Assembly (NCBI GenBank): GCA_964235675.1
Contig: CAXSEA010000040.1
Span: forward strand, 1-20,890
Length of the DNA stretch: 20,890 bases
Origin: CAXSEA01 sp964235675
GTDB taxonomy: Bacteria; Armatimonadota; Armatimonadia; Armatimonadales; Capsulimonadaceae
Direction: 5' to 3'
Shown: positions 6,284 to 13,592 of the stretch, one piece after another
Layout: the number at the start of each line of letters is the position of its first letter
Numbering within the stretch: position 1 is the stretch's first letter
Notes under the pieces: model-generated
The model's input: the letters and a program-made list of their open reading frames with translations, nothing else
What the model was told of the DNA's origin: nothing
The model's database searches: none
Program-made: the position numbers and the translations under genes

Positions 6284-7708
6284 CTATCCTAAGCTGAGCA
6301 GCGTCAACAGCTTATCCGATTCTAAATTCGTCTGATTGGCGTTCACAGTGGGCGCGGCGTTAATGCTAGAGCCGTCGGGGCTTGCTTGCTGTCCGGGATA
6401 GCCTGAGCTGTTGCCCGGCTCTCCCATCGGACGGCCATACCCTGGCCTTCCTTCAGGCGCGCCCATTCCCATACCGCCTTGCGCCGCTCCGCTGCCGCTC
6501 GGAGCGGTCAACGACGACAAAGCGCCGGAAAGCCCGGACGTATCCAGGGTTAGAGTCGTCTCCTCCCGCACCACCGCGCCTGCCTCATAAGCAAACCAGA
6601 TAGTTCGCTTGACCGTCACGTTGCTGGCTTCAACGCGGTTGTCGCTGCCCGAACTCGCGCCGCCCAGCTCCCGCCCTCCGGAATCTCCCATCGACGAGCT
6701 TTGGTCGGACGAATCCAAGCGGAACGCGGCTGGCCCCGTGTAAGTCTCCACCACCTTCGCCGTCGGGTAGCCGTTCTCCCACTCGAACTCGTCCAGACGC
6801 GCTTGTCCCCGGACCGAAGTCATTTTCTCTACGGCCCACGGCAAGCTAATCATCATCTGGGTCTGCCAGGAGTCTCCGGCATTCACGCGTCGGTCAGGAA
6901 ACTCGTCGAATCCGTAGCCGTAGTGGCGCCCGGCGCCGAGCGGCTGATTCTGAACCAGGATACTGCCCGAGCTGTTCACCGTCGTGTACTTGGAGGAAAG
7001 CGTAAACGCACTAGTCAGTTGTGCGGAGCCGTAAGTGCCGCCGACATATTGATCGCGCACGAGAATTCCAGCCCCGCTGACGTCTTCCACGCTGCGCTGC
7101 AGCCGGGCGTAAACGTCCTGAATCGCCGGAGCGGTAGCTTCGGTTGAACTGCTGGACGAATCCGGCGCGGAGCCATTGGAATTGCCGTTCTTTAGAACGC
7201 TGTGCAAGCGGTAAGTAGCGACCTCGTCCTGCCGCCATTTATAAACCAGCCGCACGCCGTCAGGCAAAGTGGTGATTCGGTTCAAAACGCGCACGGTCGA
7301 AGACGCGCTCGCGATCTCGTTGCTGTCTTTGTCGAACAAGCTCACCTGGACTACATGCTTGCCGTCCGGGGATTCCTGCTGATCGCCATTGCCCGCGCCC
7401 GAGCTGTCGGCGACATGCTTCGTATCCCACTGGTAAACGACGTCGCCCCGGTCAGGAATTGCCTGCGCCCCCCGGAATTGCCCGTCAATCGTTATTGACG
7501 CGTACCCCGCCTGGCTGAGTAGGTTGCGCGGCACACGAATCGGCACCGTTTCCCGGACAGTGGCATTGTTAAGAGGCTGGCGAAGCGTGAAAGCATTAAC
7601 GTCCGCTCGTACTTGCCCGAAACCGGCAAGAGCAAAAAAGCACAAAGTCCCGGAGATATACGCGGAGCCAGCTTTGACGAATCGTGTGCTTGCAGTCAAG
7701 TTTCGCAT
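6284..7708 (-). CDS. Secreted Ig-like protein of unknown function
   Basis: 474 residues. A Sec-type signal peptide covers about 1-35 (hydrophobic YISGTLCFFALAGFG, likely cleavage after VRA). A domain beginning FTLRQPLNNATVRETVPIRVP resembles a bacterial Ig-like/cadherin-type fold that presents a tandem of beta strands. The centre (about 170-370) is mixed alpha/beta with no family I recognise; it includes a conserved-looking GYGFDEFPDRRVNAGDSW segment. The C-terminal 100 residues are Gly/Ser/Pro/Met-rich and probably disordered. There is no twin-arginine pair in the signal despite the adjacent tatC. The start ATG has AGAGG six bases upstream. It could be a periplasmic or surface protein; nothing supports a catalytic role. 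Confidence 0.75.
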   Translation of the reverse strand: MRNLTASTRFVKAGSAYISGTLCFFALAGFGQVRADVNAFTLRQPLNNATVRETVPIRVPRNLLSQAGYASITIDGQFRGAQAIPDRGDVVYQWDTKHVADSSGAGNGDQQESPDGKHVVQVSLFDKDSNEIASASSTVRVLNRITTLPDGVRLVYKWRQDEVATYRLHSVLKNGNSNGSAPDSSSSSTEATAPAIQDVYARLQRSVEDVSGAGILVRDQYVGGTYGSAQLTSAFTLSSKYTTVNSSGSILVQNQPLGAGRHYGYGFDEFPDRRVNAGDSWQTQMMISLPWAVEKMTSVRGQARLDEFEWENGYPTAKVVETYTGPAAFRLDSSDQSSSMGDSGGRELGGASSGSDNRVEASNVTVKRTIWFAYEAGAVVREETTLTLDTSGLSGALSSLTAPSGSGAAQGGMGMGAPEGRPGYGRPMGEPGNSSGYPGQQASPDGSSINAAPTVNANQTNLESDKLLTLLSLG

Positions 7709-7794
7709 AGTGTGCCTCTACAGCGTGGCATAGTGCCTGAATGAGTATCCGAACTGTTTTTTGATCGCCGACGAAGTGAGCTCACGATCAGAGA

Positions 7795-8535
7795 TTAAGG
7801 TGTGCTGCCACTGCCGGCTGGAGAGGTGCCGGTCGACGCGGGCGATGCATCCGAAGGGGTTGCGGACGGCGCACCGGCTCCTGCCGCCGGGTTCGCCGAT
7901 GGCGGCGGCGCTTGGTCGATTTTGGTCCCGGTCGGCAGGGTGAAGTCCGCGTCCGTAACCGGAACGTCGAGCTTGATATTCTCGAACGTCGTCGTATCCG
8001 TGACTTGCTGGTCCGCGTGAACGATCACTTCTTTGATAAAATACGGAAACTTAGGATCGTTGTCCTGGTAAAACGTCCCCTTGCCGCCGTCTGGAAAAGT
8101 AATCGAGTAGGTGGTGCAGTTGATATCGCCGATTGCGGTTTCGCCGGTTTTTGTCGCGCCTTGAAGGATGCGCTGCGTCTGTAGCTGCAGCTCGGCTATC
8201 GGTGACGTGTACGTTTTAGACAAATCGCTGCGAACCGCTTCCTTGGCGAACGGAATAAAATGGTACACGCTTTGCCCATCGACGATGTCGATATAAGGCA
8301 CAAAATCTTGCCCGGTCGATTCGAGCCGCATCTTATTGCCCCGGAACGTCAAGTGCGATGACGTCTTGATCGTCAAGCGCGGGCTGACGATTGTCTCCGT
8401 TTGATCGTAAACTCCGCTTTTCGGAATCGCCAAGGCAGGCTGCGCAAGCGCGCCGATCAATCCCGCCGCCGCCAGGGAGCCAATCCCGTAAATGGCCGCA
8501 CCGCGCATCTTAGATCTGTTCACAATGAGTTTCAT
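7795..8535 (-). CDS. Secreted LolA-like protein
   Basis: 246 residues. The signal peptide is about 1-36: positive head KLIVNRSKMR, then GIGSLAAAGLIGALA, cleavage after ALA. The mature part alternates short strands (LTIKTSSHLTFRGNKMRLES, YIDIVDGQSVYHFIPF) and ends in TTTFENIKLDVPVTDADFTLP. This closing phrase and the order of strands are typical of LolA-like/DUF4412-type proteins that bind lipid or lipoprotein chains. A Pro/Ala/Gly/Ser tail follows (about 207-246). The assignment is fold-level and moderate. The ATG at 8535 fits the signal peptide; an upstream GTG at 8607 would give 24 extra residues and misplace it. It lies 86 bases upstream of the Ig-like gene on the same strand. Confidence 0.65.
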   Translation of the reverse strand: MKLIVNRSKMRGAAIYGIGSLAAAGLIGALAQPALAIPKSGVYDQTETIVSPRLTIKTSSHLTFRGNKMRLESTGQDFVPYIDIVDGQSVYHFIPFAKEAVRSDLSKTYTSPIAELQLQTQRILQGATKTGETAIGDINCTTYSITFPDGGKGTFYQDNDPKFPYFIKEVIVHADQQVTDTTTFENIKLDVPVTDADFTLPTGTKIDQAPPPSANPAAGAGAPSATPSDASPASTGTSPAGSGSTP

Positions 8536-8591
8536 ACTATCGCGACTTAGTCCTCGTCGAAAATTATTTTGCTTCTTCTCGTCAAAACGGC

Positions 8592-8609
8592 GCGTGCCGG
8601 CATGCACGC
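8592..8609 (-). terminator. Possible weak terminator after nth
   Basis: GCGTGC and GCACGC form a 6-bp perfect stem with a 6-base loop, followed on the minus strand by GCCGTTTTG. It is 11 bases after the nth stop. The stem is short, so confidence is low. Confidence 0.3.
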
Positions 8610-8619
8610 CCTGACGCTC

Positions 8620-9336
8620 TCAGCTTGCCTGGATACTGTTCATATGCATCGACGCCAATCTGTAATATTCGCACCGCGACGCGACCGGACAGACGGCGCA
8701 TTGGGGTTTCCGCGCATGGCAAATTGAGCGGCCGTGCTCAATCAAATGAACATGGAACGAATAGGCCTGCGCCCCAGGAACGATCTCAAGCAGCTCGTCA
8801 TGCGCCTTGTCCGCGCTCGTTTTTGGCCCGATCAGTCCAATTCGCGCTGAAACGCGGTGCACATGCGTATCGACCGGTATTACGGGCCGTCCCATGTTGA
8901 AGCACAATACGCAAGCCGCCGTCTTCGGCCCGATGCCGTGGAAACTCTTGAGATAAGCTAAACGCTCGACATCCGTCGCAATCTCGCGCAGACAATCCAG
9001 CGTCGTATCGCCAGTGCGCTCATAAACTTCACGCGCCAGCCGCTGAATGCGCGGCGCCTTCATATCCGCCAGGCCGCCGGAGCGAATCGCGTTCGCAATC
9101 TCTTCTACGGGCGCGTCCCGCAAAGTGTTCCAGCCGCTGGGAAACGTCGCCTTCAACGATAAGTAGGCTCGCCCCGAATTCAAATCGGAAGTATGCTGGC
9201 TGAGAATGGTCGCGATCAGCGCGCCAAGCAGGTCAGAATCATAAGCTTCAGCGCGATGCGGCCGCGCCCCGTACCTCGCGGTTAGCTTCTCTTCCACCCA
9301 GCCCGCCAGTTCAGACCGCTCAACGACATCATCCAT
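8620..9336 (-). CDS. nth: Endonuclease III (DNA glycosylase/AP lyase)
   Basis: 238 residues, near the family length. It removes oxidised pyrimidines from DNA and cuts the resulting abasic site in base-excision repair. The helix-hairpin-helix FHGIGPKTAACVL carries catalytic Lys138, and VIPVDTHVHRVSARIG carries catalytic Asp156. The C-terminal 4Fe-4S motif is C-x6-C-x2-C-x5-C (C206, C213, C216, C222), as in E. coli Nth. The ATG at 9336 is used; an in-frame TTG two codons earlier (9342) is possible, and neither has a good Shine-Dalgarno. The leader holds an 8-bp hairpin (9346-9365), and a TGCTATACT extended -10 lies at 9401-9409. Confidence 0.94.
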   Translation of the reverse strand: MDDVVERSELAGWVEEKLTARYGARPHRAEAYDSDLLGALIATILSQHTSDLNSGRAYLSLKATFPSGWNTLRDAPVEEIANAIRSGGLADMKAPRIQRLAREVYERTGDTTLDCLREIATDVERLAYLKSFHGIGPKTAACVLCFNMGRPVIPVDTHVHRVSARIGLIGPKTSADKAHDELLEIVPGAQAYSFHVHLIEHGRSICHARKPQCAVCPVASRCEYYRLASMHMNSIQAS

Positions 9337-9345
9337 AGCCAATCA

Positions 9346-9365
9346 AGCGGTGAATCGTCACCGCT
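9346..9365 (-). repeat. Inverted repeat in the nth leader
   Basis: AGCGGTGA and TCACCGCT form a perfect 8-bp stem with the loop ATCG, ending 10 bases before the ATG at 9336. It could hide the ribosome landing site. No function is proven. Confidence 0.4.
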
Positions 9366-9400
9366 CTGCCCAGTCTATAGCTCACGCTCCGAATGACAAG

Positions 9401-9409
9401 AGTATAGCA
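9401..9409 (-). promoter_or_regulatory. Extended -10 promoter of nth
   Basis: On the minus strand the sequence reads TGCTATACT, a TGn plus TATACT extended -10 element. No good -35 is visible, as expected for this class. The predicted transcript start is near 9394. Confidence 0.45.
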
Positions 9410-9461
9410 TAGACAAGCGGCCCGGAAAGAATGTTCCGTCGGCGGCCCCTGCAAAACGCGA

Positions 9462-9499
9462 TGGGCGGCTGCATGACACAAACGTCATGCAGCCGCCCA
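9462..9499 (-). terminator. Terminator hairpin after fdxA
   Basis: Arms 9462-9477 and 9484-9499 form a perfect 16-bp GC-rich stem with a 6-base loop, 25 bases after the ferredoxin stop. The following minus-strand sequence has only a GTTTTG, so the U-tract is weak, but the position and stem strength favour a terminator. Confidence 0.65.
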
Positions 9500-9524
9500 A
9501 TGCCGAACGCTAGGCGCGACCGCG

Positions 9525-9758
9525 CTAATGATAAAACTCGGCGTTCTTCGAGACGTAGCTCTTCCACTGCTCGGGAAGCTCGTCTTCCATGAAGATGGCG
9601 TCCACCGGGCATTCAGGCTCGCACAAGCCGCAGTCGATGCACTCGTTCGGGTCGATAAAAAGCTGTTCGCCGCCCTCATGGATACAATCGACGGGGCACA
9701 CCGCGACACACGACTTATCCTTTACTCCGACACACGGCTCTGCAATCACATACGGCAT
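9525..9758 (-). CDS. fdxA: 7Fe ferredoxin (3Fe-4S/4Fe-4S)
   Basis: 77-residue soluble electron carrier. Cysteines are C9, C17, C21, C25, C40, C43, C46 and C50. The first motif is C-x7-C-x3-C-PVD-C, lacking the second cysteine of a full C-x2-C-x2-C set, and the second is C-x2-C-x2-C-x3-CP. This is the Azotobacter FdI/Thermus pattern, with a 3Fe-4S cluster expected on C9/C17/C50 and a 4Fe-4S cluster on C21/C40/C43/C46. The tail LPEQWKSYVSKNAEFYH is also Thermus-like. The ATG at 9758 is set by a strong GGAGGAGA seven bases upstream; the in-frame GTG upstream at 9785 is rejected. It has its own promoter and terminator and so is probably monocistronic. Confidence 0.93.
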   Translation of the reverse strand: MPYVIAEPCVGVKDKSCVAVCPVDCIHEGGEQLFIDPNECIDCGLCEPECPVDAIFMEDELPEQWKSYVSKNAEFYH

Positions 9759-9787
9759 AAGACATTCTCCTCCAGACGCTTGCACGC

Positions 9788-9817
9788 ATTATACACAACC
9801 TACCGCCGCCTAATCAA
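9788..9817 (-). promoter_or_regulatory. Promoter of fdxA
   Basis: On the minus strand TTGATT (9817-9812), an 18-base spacer and a perfect TATAAT (9793-9788). The expected start is near 9781, giving a leader of about 23 bases that includes the GGAGGAGA site. Confidence 0.65.
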
Positions 9818-9857
9818 TCGCGTAGGCGTATTGCGCATTCAAATTGCGCTCGGTTGC

Positions 9858-11156
9858 TCAGTTGCCCTCGACCACGCGCAGGATTCGCTCGCCGTCGGCG
9901 GCATTGTCCTGGCCCGGCTCGGCGGAATAGACATGCCCCATCTTGCTGCGCTTGGTTTCCATATACCGGCGGTTGTCGTCATTCGGCGCGACCAGCAAAG
10001 GCACCCGCTCGACAATCTCCAGCCCATACCCCTCGATTCCGGCCCGCTTGGCCGGATTGTTGGTCATCAAGCGCATCCGGCGTACGCCGAGATCGGCCAG
10101 CACCTGAGCGCCAAGGCCGTAGTCGCGTAAATCGGGCTTAAAGCCGAGTAGCACATTCGCCTCCACCGTATCCGCGCCGTCGTCCTGCAAAGCGTAGGCG
10201 CGGATTTTGTTCACGATACCGATGCCTCGCCCTTCCTGCTCAATATACAGCAGCACGCCGCGCCCCTCAGCCGCAATCTTATCCAGCGCGAGGTGTAGTT
10301 GGTCGCCGCAATCGCACCGCAGCGACGACAGCAAATCGCCGGTCACGCATGACGAGTGAATTCTGACCAGCACATCCTCGCCGGATGAAACGTCGCCCAT
10401 CACAAACGCGACATACGGAGCCGGATCAATCTCGCTTTCGTATGCGTAAGCCGTAAACTCGCCGTACTTGGTCGGCAGACGAGCCTCGGAGACGCGGTGG
10501 ATCAGCTTTTCCGTCCGCCGCCGGTGCTTAATCAGATCAGCGATGGTAATCAGCTTCAAATCGAATTGGCGCGCCATCTCAGCCAGATTTTGCACCCGCG
10601 CCATCTCGCCCGAGTCGTCCATGATCTCGCAGATAACTCCCACCGGAGCCAGCCCGGCGAGACGCATCAAATCGACTGCCGCCTCGGTATGTCCCGCTCG
10701 CTTGAGCGTGCCGCCGCCGCGCGCCATCAACGGATTGACATGCCCCGGCTTGTTGAAATCCTCCGGGCGGCTCGTCGGATCGGCCAGCTTACGGATCGTC
10801 AAAGCGCGGTCCGACGCCGACGAGCCCGTGGTAGTGCCGACCGACGCATCCACGGTAATCGTGAACGCTGTCCGCATCGACTCGGTATTTTCCCGCACCA
10901 TCAGATCCAGCCCAAGGCGGTGCATCCACGCCTCCGGCATCGGCACCGTGATAATGCCCGACGCATGCCGCGTCATCAGCGTAATCGACTCCGGCGTCAC
11001 CTTCTCGGCGGCTATCACGAAGTCGCCCTCATTCTCGCGGTCTTCATCATCGACAAGAATAATCATCTTGCCCTCCGCCAGATCGGCAATCGCCGCTTCG
11101 ATCGTGTCAAATCGAACCTCTTCGTTCGATAGTGTCAGGTTGCTCATAGTGCTCAT
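9858..11156 (-). CDS. ribBA: Bifunctional DHBP synthase/GTP cyclohydrolase II
   Basis: 432 residues, cytosolic. It supplies both branches of riboflavin synthesis: ribulose 5-phosphate to 3,4-dihydroxy-2-butanone 4-phosphate (N-terminal half) and GTP to diaminohydroxyribosylaminopyrimidine phosphate (C-terminal half). The N-terminal domain has VDDEDRENEGDFVIAA and KRAGHTEAAVDLMRLAGL. The C-terminal domain has the zinc motif SSCVTGDLLSSLRCDCGDQ, then IEQEGRGIGIVNKIRAYALQ and DYGLGAQVLADLGV with LMTNNPAKRAGI. The ATG at 11156 is chosen; GTG at 11165 and ATG at 11147 are alternatives, and none has a clear Shine-Dalgarno beyond a GTGGG four bases upstream. A terminator-like hairpin ends 12 bases before this start. 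It is the last rib gene in the cluster; no ribH follows. Confidence 0.95.
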   Translation of the reverse strand: MSTMSNLTLSNEEVRFDTIEAAIADLAEGKMIILVDDEDRENEGDFVIAAEKVTPESITLMTRHASGIITVPMPEAWMHRLGLDLMVRENTESMRTAFTITVDASVGTTTGSSASDRALTIRKLADPTSRPEDFNKPGHVNPLMARGGGTLKRAGHTEAAVDLMRLAGLAPVGVICEIMDDSGEMARVQNLAEMARQFDLKLITIADLIKHRRRTEKLIHRVSEARLPTKYGEFTAYAYESEIDPAPYVAFVMGDVSSGEDVLVRIHSSCVTGDLLSSLRCDCGDQLHLALDKIAAEGRGVLLYIEQEGRGIGIVNKIRAYALQDDGADTVEANVLLGFKPDLRDYGLGAQVLADLGVRRMRLMTNNPAKRAGIEGYGLEIVERVPLLVAPNDDNRRYMETKRSKMGHVYSAEPGQDNAADGERILRVVEGN

Positions 11157-11168
11157 TATGCCCACTGC

Positions 11169-11201
11169 AAAAAAAGGCGCGTCGATGATTCGACGCGCCT
11201 T
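11169..11201 (-). terminator. Terminator or attenuator hairpin in front of ribBA
   Basis: AAGGCGCGTCGA and its perfect complement form a 12-bp stem (11174-11185 with 11190-11201) around a 4-base loop, followed on the minus strand by a run of seven T (11175-11169, the first two inside the stem). It lies after ribE and 12 bases before the ribBA start. It may end ribE transcription or regulate ribBA. An upstream segment (11242-11249) can pair with the last four bases of the 5' arm and the loop. Confidence 0.75.
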
Positions 11202-11263
11202 ACAAATCAGATAGGAATGTCCGTAACGCCGCAGGTGTTCATCGAATCAACTCAGCAATCTAT

Positions 11264-11974
11264 CTAGATGACTTCCAACCGGCTGCCGCGCAAAGGAGCG
11301 TCGTCAAGCGGGTAATCCCTATAGCCGCCGTCCCCGGAAACCGGGGTGCCTGAGCCGATACGCTGGCCCGCCTCCGCCTGAGCGCCCAGCATGCGCTCCA
11401 CATACTTCCCGATAACGTCCGTCTCGATATTAACTTCGTCGCCCGCCCGCTTGCCACTAAGGTTCGTGTGCTCCCAGGTATGCGGGATAATGCTGACCGA
11501 AAAAGTGCGGTCATCCGCATCGACAACTGTAAGGCTGATCCCGTCGATAGAGATGCTGCCCTTGGCGACGATGTACTTCATGATGCCGCGCGGAACATCC
11601 ACGTAGATAACGTACGAGTTGTCGAACTGCCGTATCGAGGCGATTGTGCCGGTCGCGTCCACATGCCCCTGCACAATATGTCCCCCAAAGCGGCCGTTCG
11701 CCGCCAGAGGGCGCTCTAAGTTGATGGCGTCCCCGACCGCGAGATGGCCGAGCGCGGTGCGCCGCATGGTCTCGTAAACGGCATCAAAGGCGACAGTGGA
11801 AGCGTCCGCGTCAAATGCGACGGCGGTCAGGCAAACCCCGTTCACGGCGATACTGTCGCCGAGACGAGTGCCTTCCAGAAAGGAGGGATCAGCCGAGACG
11901 GTCAGATGAGCGTGCTCATCGGCTCGATCAATGTGCGCGATAGAACCGACAGTTTCGATAATTCCAGTGAACAT
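11264..11974 (-). CDS. ribE: Riboflavin synthase, alpha chain
   Basis: 236 residues. It converts two molecules of 6,7-dimethyl-8-ribityllumazine to riboflavin and a pyrimidine. Two tandem lumazine-binding repeats are visible: the first starts MFTGIIETVG and contains GDSIAVNGVCLTAV and ALGHLAVGDAINLERPL, with GGHIVQGHVDATG linking to the second repeat, which contains GSISIDGISLTVV, IIPHTWEHTNLS and DEVNIETDVIGKY. The last 30 residues are a less conserved tail. The gene starts 20 bases after the ribD stop. TATAAT (11985-11980) lies five bases before the ATG and there is no Shine-Dalgarno, so some transcripts may be leaderless. The symbol ribE is used here for riboflavin synthase (ribC in some species). 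Confidence 0.95.
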   Translation of the reverse strand: MFTGIIETVGSIAHIDRADEHAHLTVSADPSFLEGTRLGDSIAVNGVCLTAVAFDADASTVAFDAVYETMRRTALGHLAVGDAINLERPLAANGRFGGHIVQGHVDATGTIASIRQFDNSYVIYVDVPRGIMKYIVAKGSISIDGISLTVVDADDRTFSVSIIPHTWEHTNLSGKRAGDEVNIETDVIGKYVERMLGAQAEAGQRIGSGTPVSGDGGYRDYPLDDAPLRGSRLEVI

Positions 11975-11979
11975 AATCC

Positions 11980-11985
11980 ATTATA
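11980..11985 (-). promoter_or_regulatory. Possible leaderless -10 box for ribE
   Basis: A perfect TATAAT ends five bases before the ribE ATG, the spacing expected if transcription begins at the A of the start codon. The best -35 (CTGCAA, 16-base spacer) matches only half of the consensus. Confidence 0.35.
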
Positions 11986-11994
11986 ACCCGCTCG

Positions 11995-13140
11995 TCAAAA
12001 ATTGCAGCCAAGCACATAATCGGCACCGGAGCGCCGCGCCGTTAGCCATTGGCCCTGCAACGCGTCATTCATCTTCAAAGCAAAACCTGTGCCACCTACC
12101 GGGCCAGGAGCGTCTTGCCCGCCGATAAACTTGGGCGCGACCGTGGCATAGAACCGATCCACGAGCCGCTCACTCATCAGCGAAGCCAAAAGCTCCGCGC
12201 CGCCTTCCACTAGAACACTGATAATGCCGAGTTCGTGCCCAAGCCTGATAGCCAGCGCCCTCACGTCCACCCGCCTGTCCAAAGCCGCCTCGCAATGCAG
12301 CAAAGTAACGCCTAAGCCCGCCAGGGCCTGCTCCTTTGCGTCGTCCCGACGGCAGTAGGCGATAATCGTTTTGCCGTCGGACGCCGCGATTGCAACAGCC
12401 TGAGCGTTCAGCGGCGTGCGCAGAGAAGAATCCACGATAATGCGCAGCGGGTTTCTCGCGAGTGGCCGGTGCGGCAATCGGACGGTGAGCGCAGGATCGT
12501 CGGCGATCACCGTGCCGACTCCCACCATCACGGCCTGAGTACGCGCCCGCAACTGGCGATGCACCCACGTCCGTGTCACCGGGCCTGTAATCCAGCGCGA
12601 ATCGCCCGAAGCCGTCGCGATCCGTCCGTCCAGCGTCATCGCCATCTTAGCCGTAAAAAGTGGTAGCCCAGTCGTCCGCTGCTGGATATAAGCGGCATTG
12701 AGCCGGCGCGCTTCGGCCTCGCAACAGCCGACCTCGACTTGAATCCCGGCGGCGCGCAAACGATCTATCCCCCGGCCCGCGACTCGCGTATCCGGATCGA
12801 GCATCGCGACAACCACCCGCTTCACTTCGGCGGCGATCAGGGCGTCGGCGCACGGTGGGGTTCGTCCGAAGTGCGAGCAAGGCTCCAGCGTAACATACGC
12901 CGTCGCTCCCCTCGCCCGCGCGCCCGACGCGCGCAAAGCGTTCACCTCGGCATGCGGCTCGCCTGGCCTGACATGCCAGCCCTCGCCTACTTTCACTCCG
13001 TCGTCAGCGACAATTACGCAGCCCACCATCGGGTTTGGAGCCGCCTCGCGCCCGAGCGCGGCAAGGCGCAGCGCGCGACGCATATAGATTTGGTCGCTCG
13101 CGCTTGCTGGCTTGCTGTCAAGCGAAACGCCGTCATGCAT
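11995..13140 (-). CDS. ribD: Bifunctional riboflavin deaminase/reductase RibD
   Basis: 381 residues, cytosolic. It carries out the second and third steps of the GTP branch of riboflavin synthesis. The N-terminal deaminase domain has PNPMVGCVIV, the zinc ligands PHAEVNAL (H63, catalytic Glu65) and LEPCSHFGRTPPC (C88, C97). The C-terminal reductase domain has FTAKMAMTLDGRIATASGDSRWITG, DDPALTVRL, LVEGGAELLASL and KFIGGQDAPGP. The ATG at 13140 or the ATG at 13146 is used; both overlap the end of the upstream membrane-protein gene, whose TGA is at 13135-13133, so translation is probably coupled. A reading frame continuing to 13287 lies within that upstream gene and is not used. Twenty bases separate it from ribE. 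Confidence 0.94.
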   Translation of the reverse strand: MHDGVSLDSKPASASDQIYMRRALRLAALGREAAPNPMVGCVIVADDGVKVGEGWHVRPGEPHAEVNALRASGARARGATAYVTLEPCSHFGRTPPCADALIAAEVKRVVVAMLDPDTRVAGRGIDRLRAAGIQVEVGCCEAEARRLNAAYIQQRTTGLPLFTAKMAMTLDGRIATASGDSRWITGPVTRTWVHRQLRARTQAVMVGVGTVIADDPALTVRLPHRPLARNPLRIIVDSSLRTPLNAQAVAIAASDGKTIIAYCRRDDAKEQALAGLGVTLLHCEAALDRRVDVRALAIRLGHELGIISVLVEGGAELLASLMSERLVDRFYATVAPKFIGGQDAPGPVGGTGFALKMNDALQGQWLTARRSGADYVLGCNF

Positions 13141-13561
13141 GCCCATTACGCTTTGGCCGCTCCCTACGCTCGACAATCTGCCGCTCTGCTCGCGCGGCGG
13201 TTTCCACCATCTGCTTATAGGCCGCATCCCGCTCACCGGCGGCGGCTCGCAAGGCAATCTGTTTTCGGGTGGCCGCCGCCTCCACAAACAGCGCGACCAA
13301 AGCGATCAAAAACAGCAGCATGTCTCCGGCCCAGAACAGCAGCTCGCGCGCCGCCGTTTGGCGGGATATATGCCCCTGCGGCATGTATGTGCCACCGATA
13401 ATCAGCGCGTCCACCAGAGTCAGCGCCACAAAGATTGCGACGCGCCTCGTCTTCTGGCGAGGCGTCACCGTGTCGGCGAACTCCGGCGACTGCCAGCGCT
13501 TGAATTCCGCGAAGCCTAACACGGCCAGCACGACAAAAATGCAGATAAACGCGAGACGCAT
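13133..13561 (-). CDS. Small membrane protein overlapping ribD
   Basis: 142 residues with three predicted membrane segments (about 1-19, 41-59 and 73-93), then a charged C-terminal helix (about 95-142) rich in Ala, Arg and Glu, likely a short coiled coil. I do not recognise a family. The ATG at 13561 (MRLAFICIFVVLAVLGF) is chosen because the hydrophobic segment begins there; the open frame extends to 13675 into the upstream TlpA-like gene. It follows that gene by 31 bases and overlaps ribD by 8 to 14 bases. The overlap and shared strand suggest co-expression with riboflavin synthesis, but a functional link is unproven. Confidence 0.65.
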   Translation of the reverse strand: MRLAFICIFVVLAVLGFAEFKRWQSPEFADTVTPRQKTRRVAIFVALTLVDALIIGGTYMPQGHISRQTAARELLFWAGDMLLFLIALVALFVEAAATRKQIALRAAAGERDAAYKQMVETAARAERQIVERRERPKRNGHA

Positions 13562-13592
13562 GATGTAATCCGGCCTAGCCTGCAGCCGCCGG

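Noticed and set aside
7762..7788. TGATCG/CGATCA inverted repeat between the two secreted-protein genes
   Set aside because: Only six base pairs around a long loop, with no U-run placed to act as a clear terminator.
8536..8607. GTG-started extension of the LolA-like protein bringing RR pairs, suggesting a Tat signal near tatC
   Set aside because: The RR pairs would lie more than 15 residues before the hydrophobic core and do not match the Tat consensus; the ATG at 8535 gives a normal Sec signal.
11202..11263. FMN riboswitch upstream of ribBA
   Set aside because: The gap is too short and lacks the conserved RFN core sequences; none was seen before ribD or the TlpA-like gene either.
13141..13287. 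Longer N terminus for RibD
   Set aside because: The 49 additional residues lie in the overlapping membrane-protein gene and are not part of the deaminase fold.
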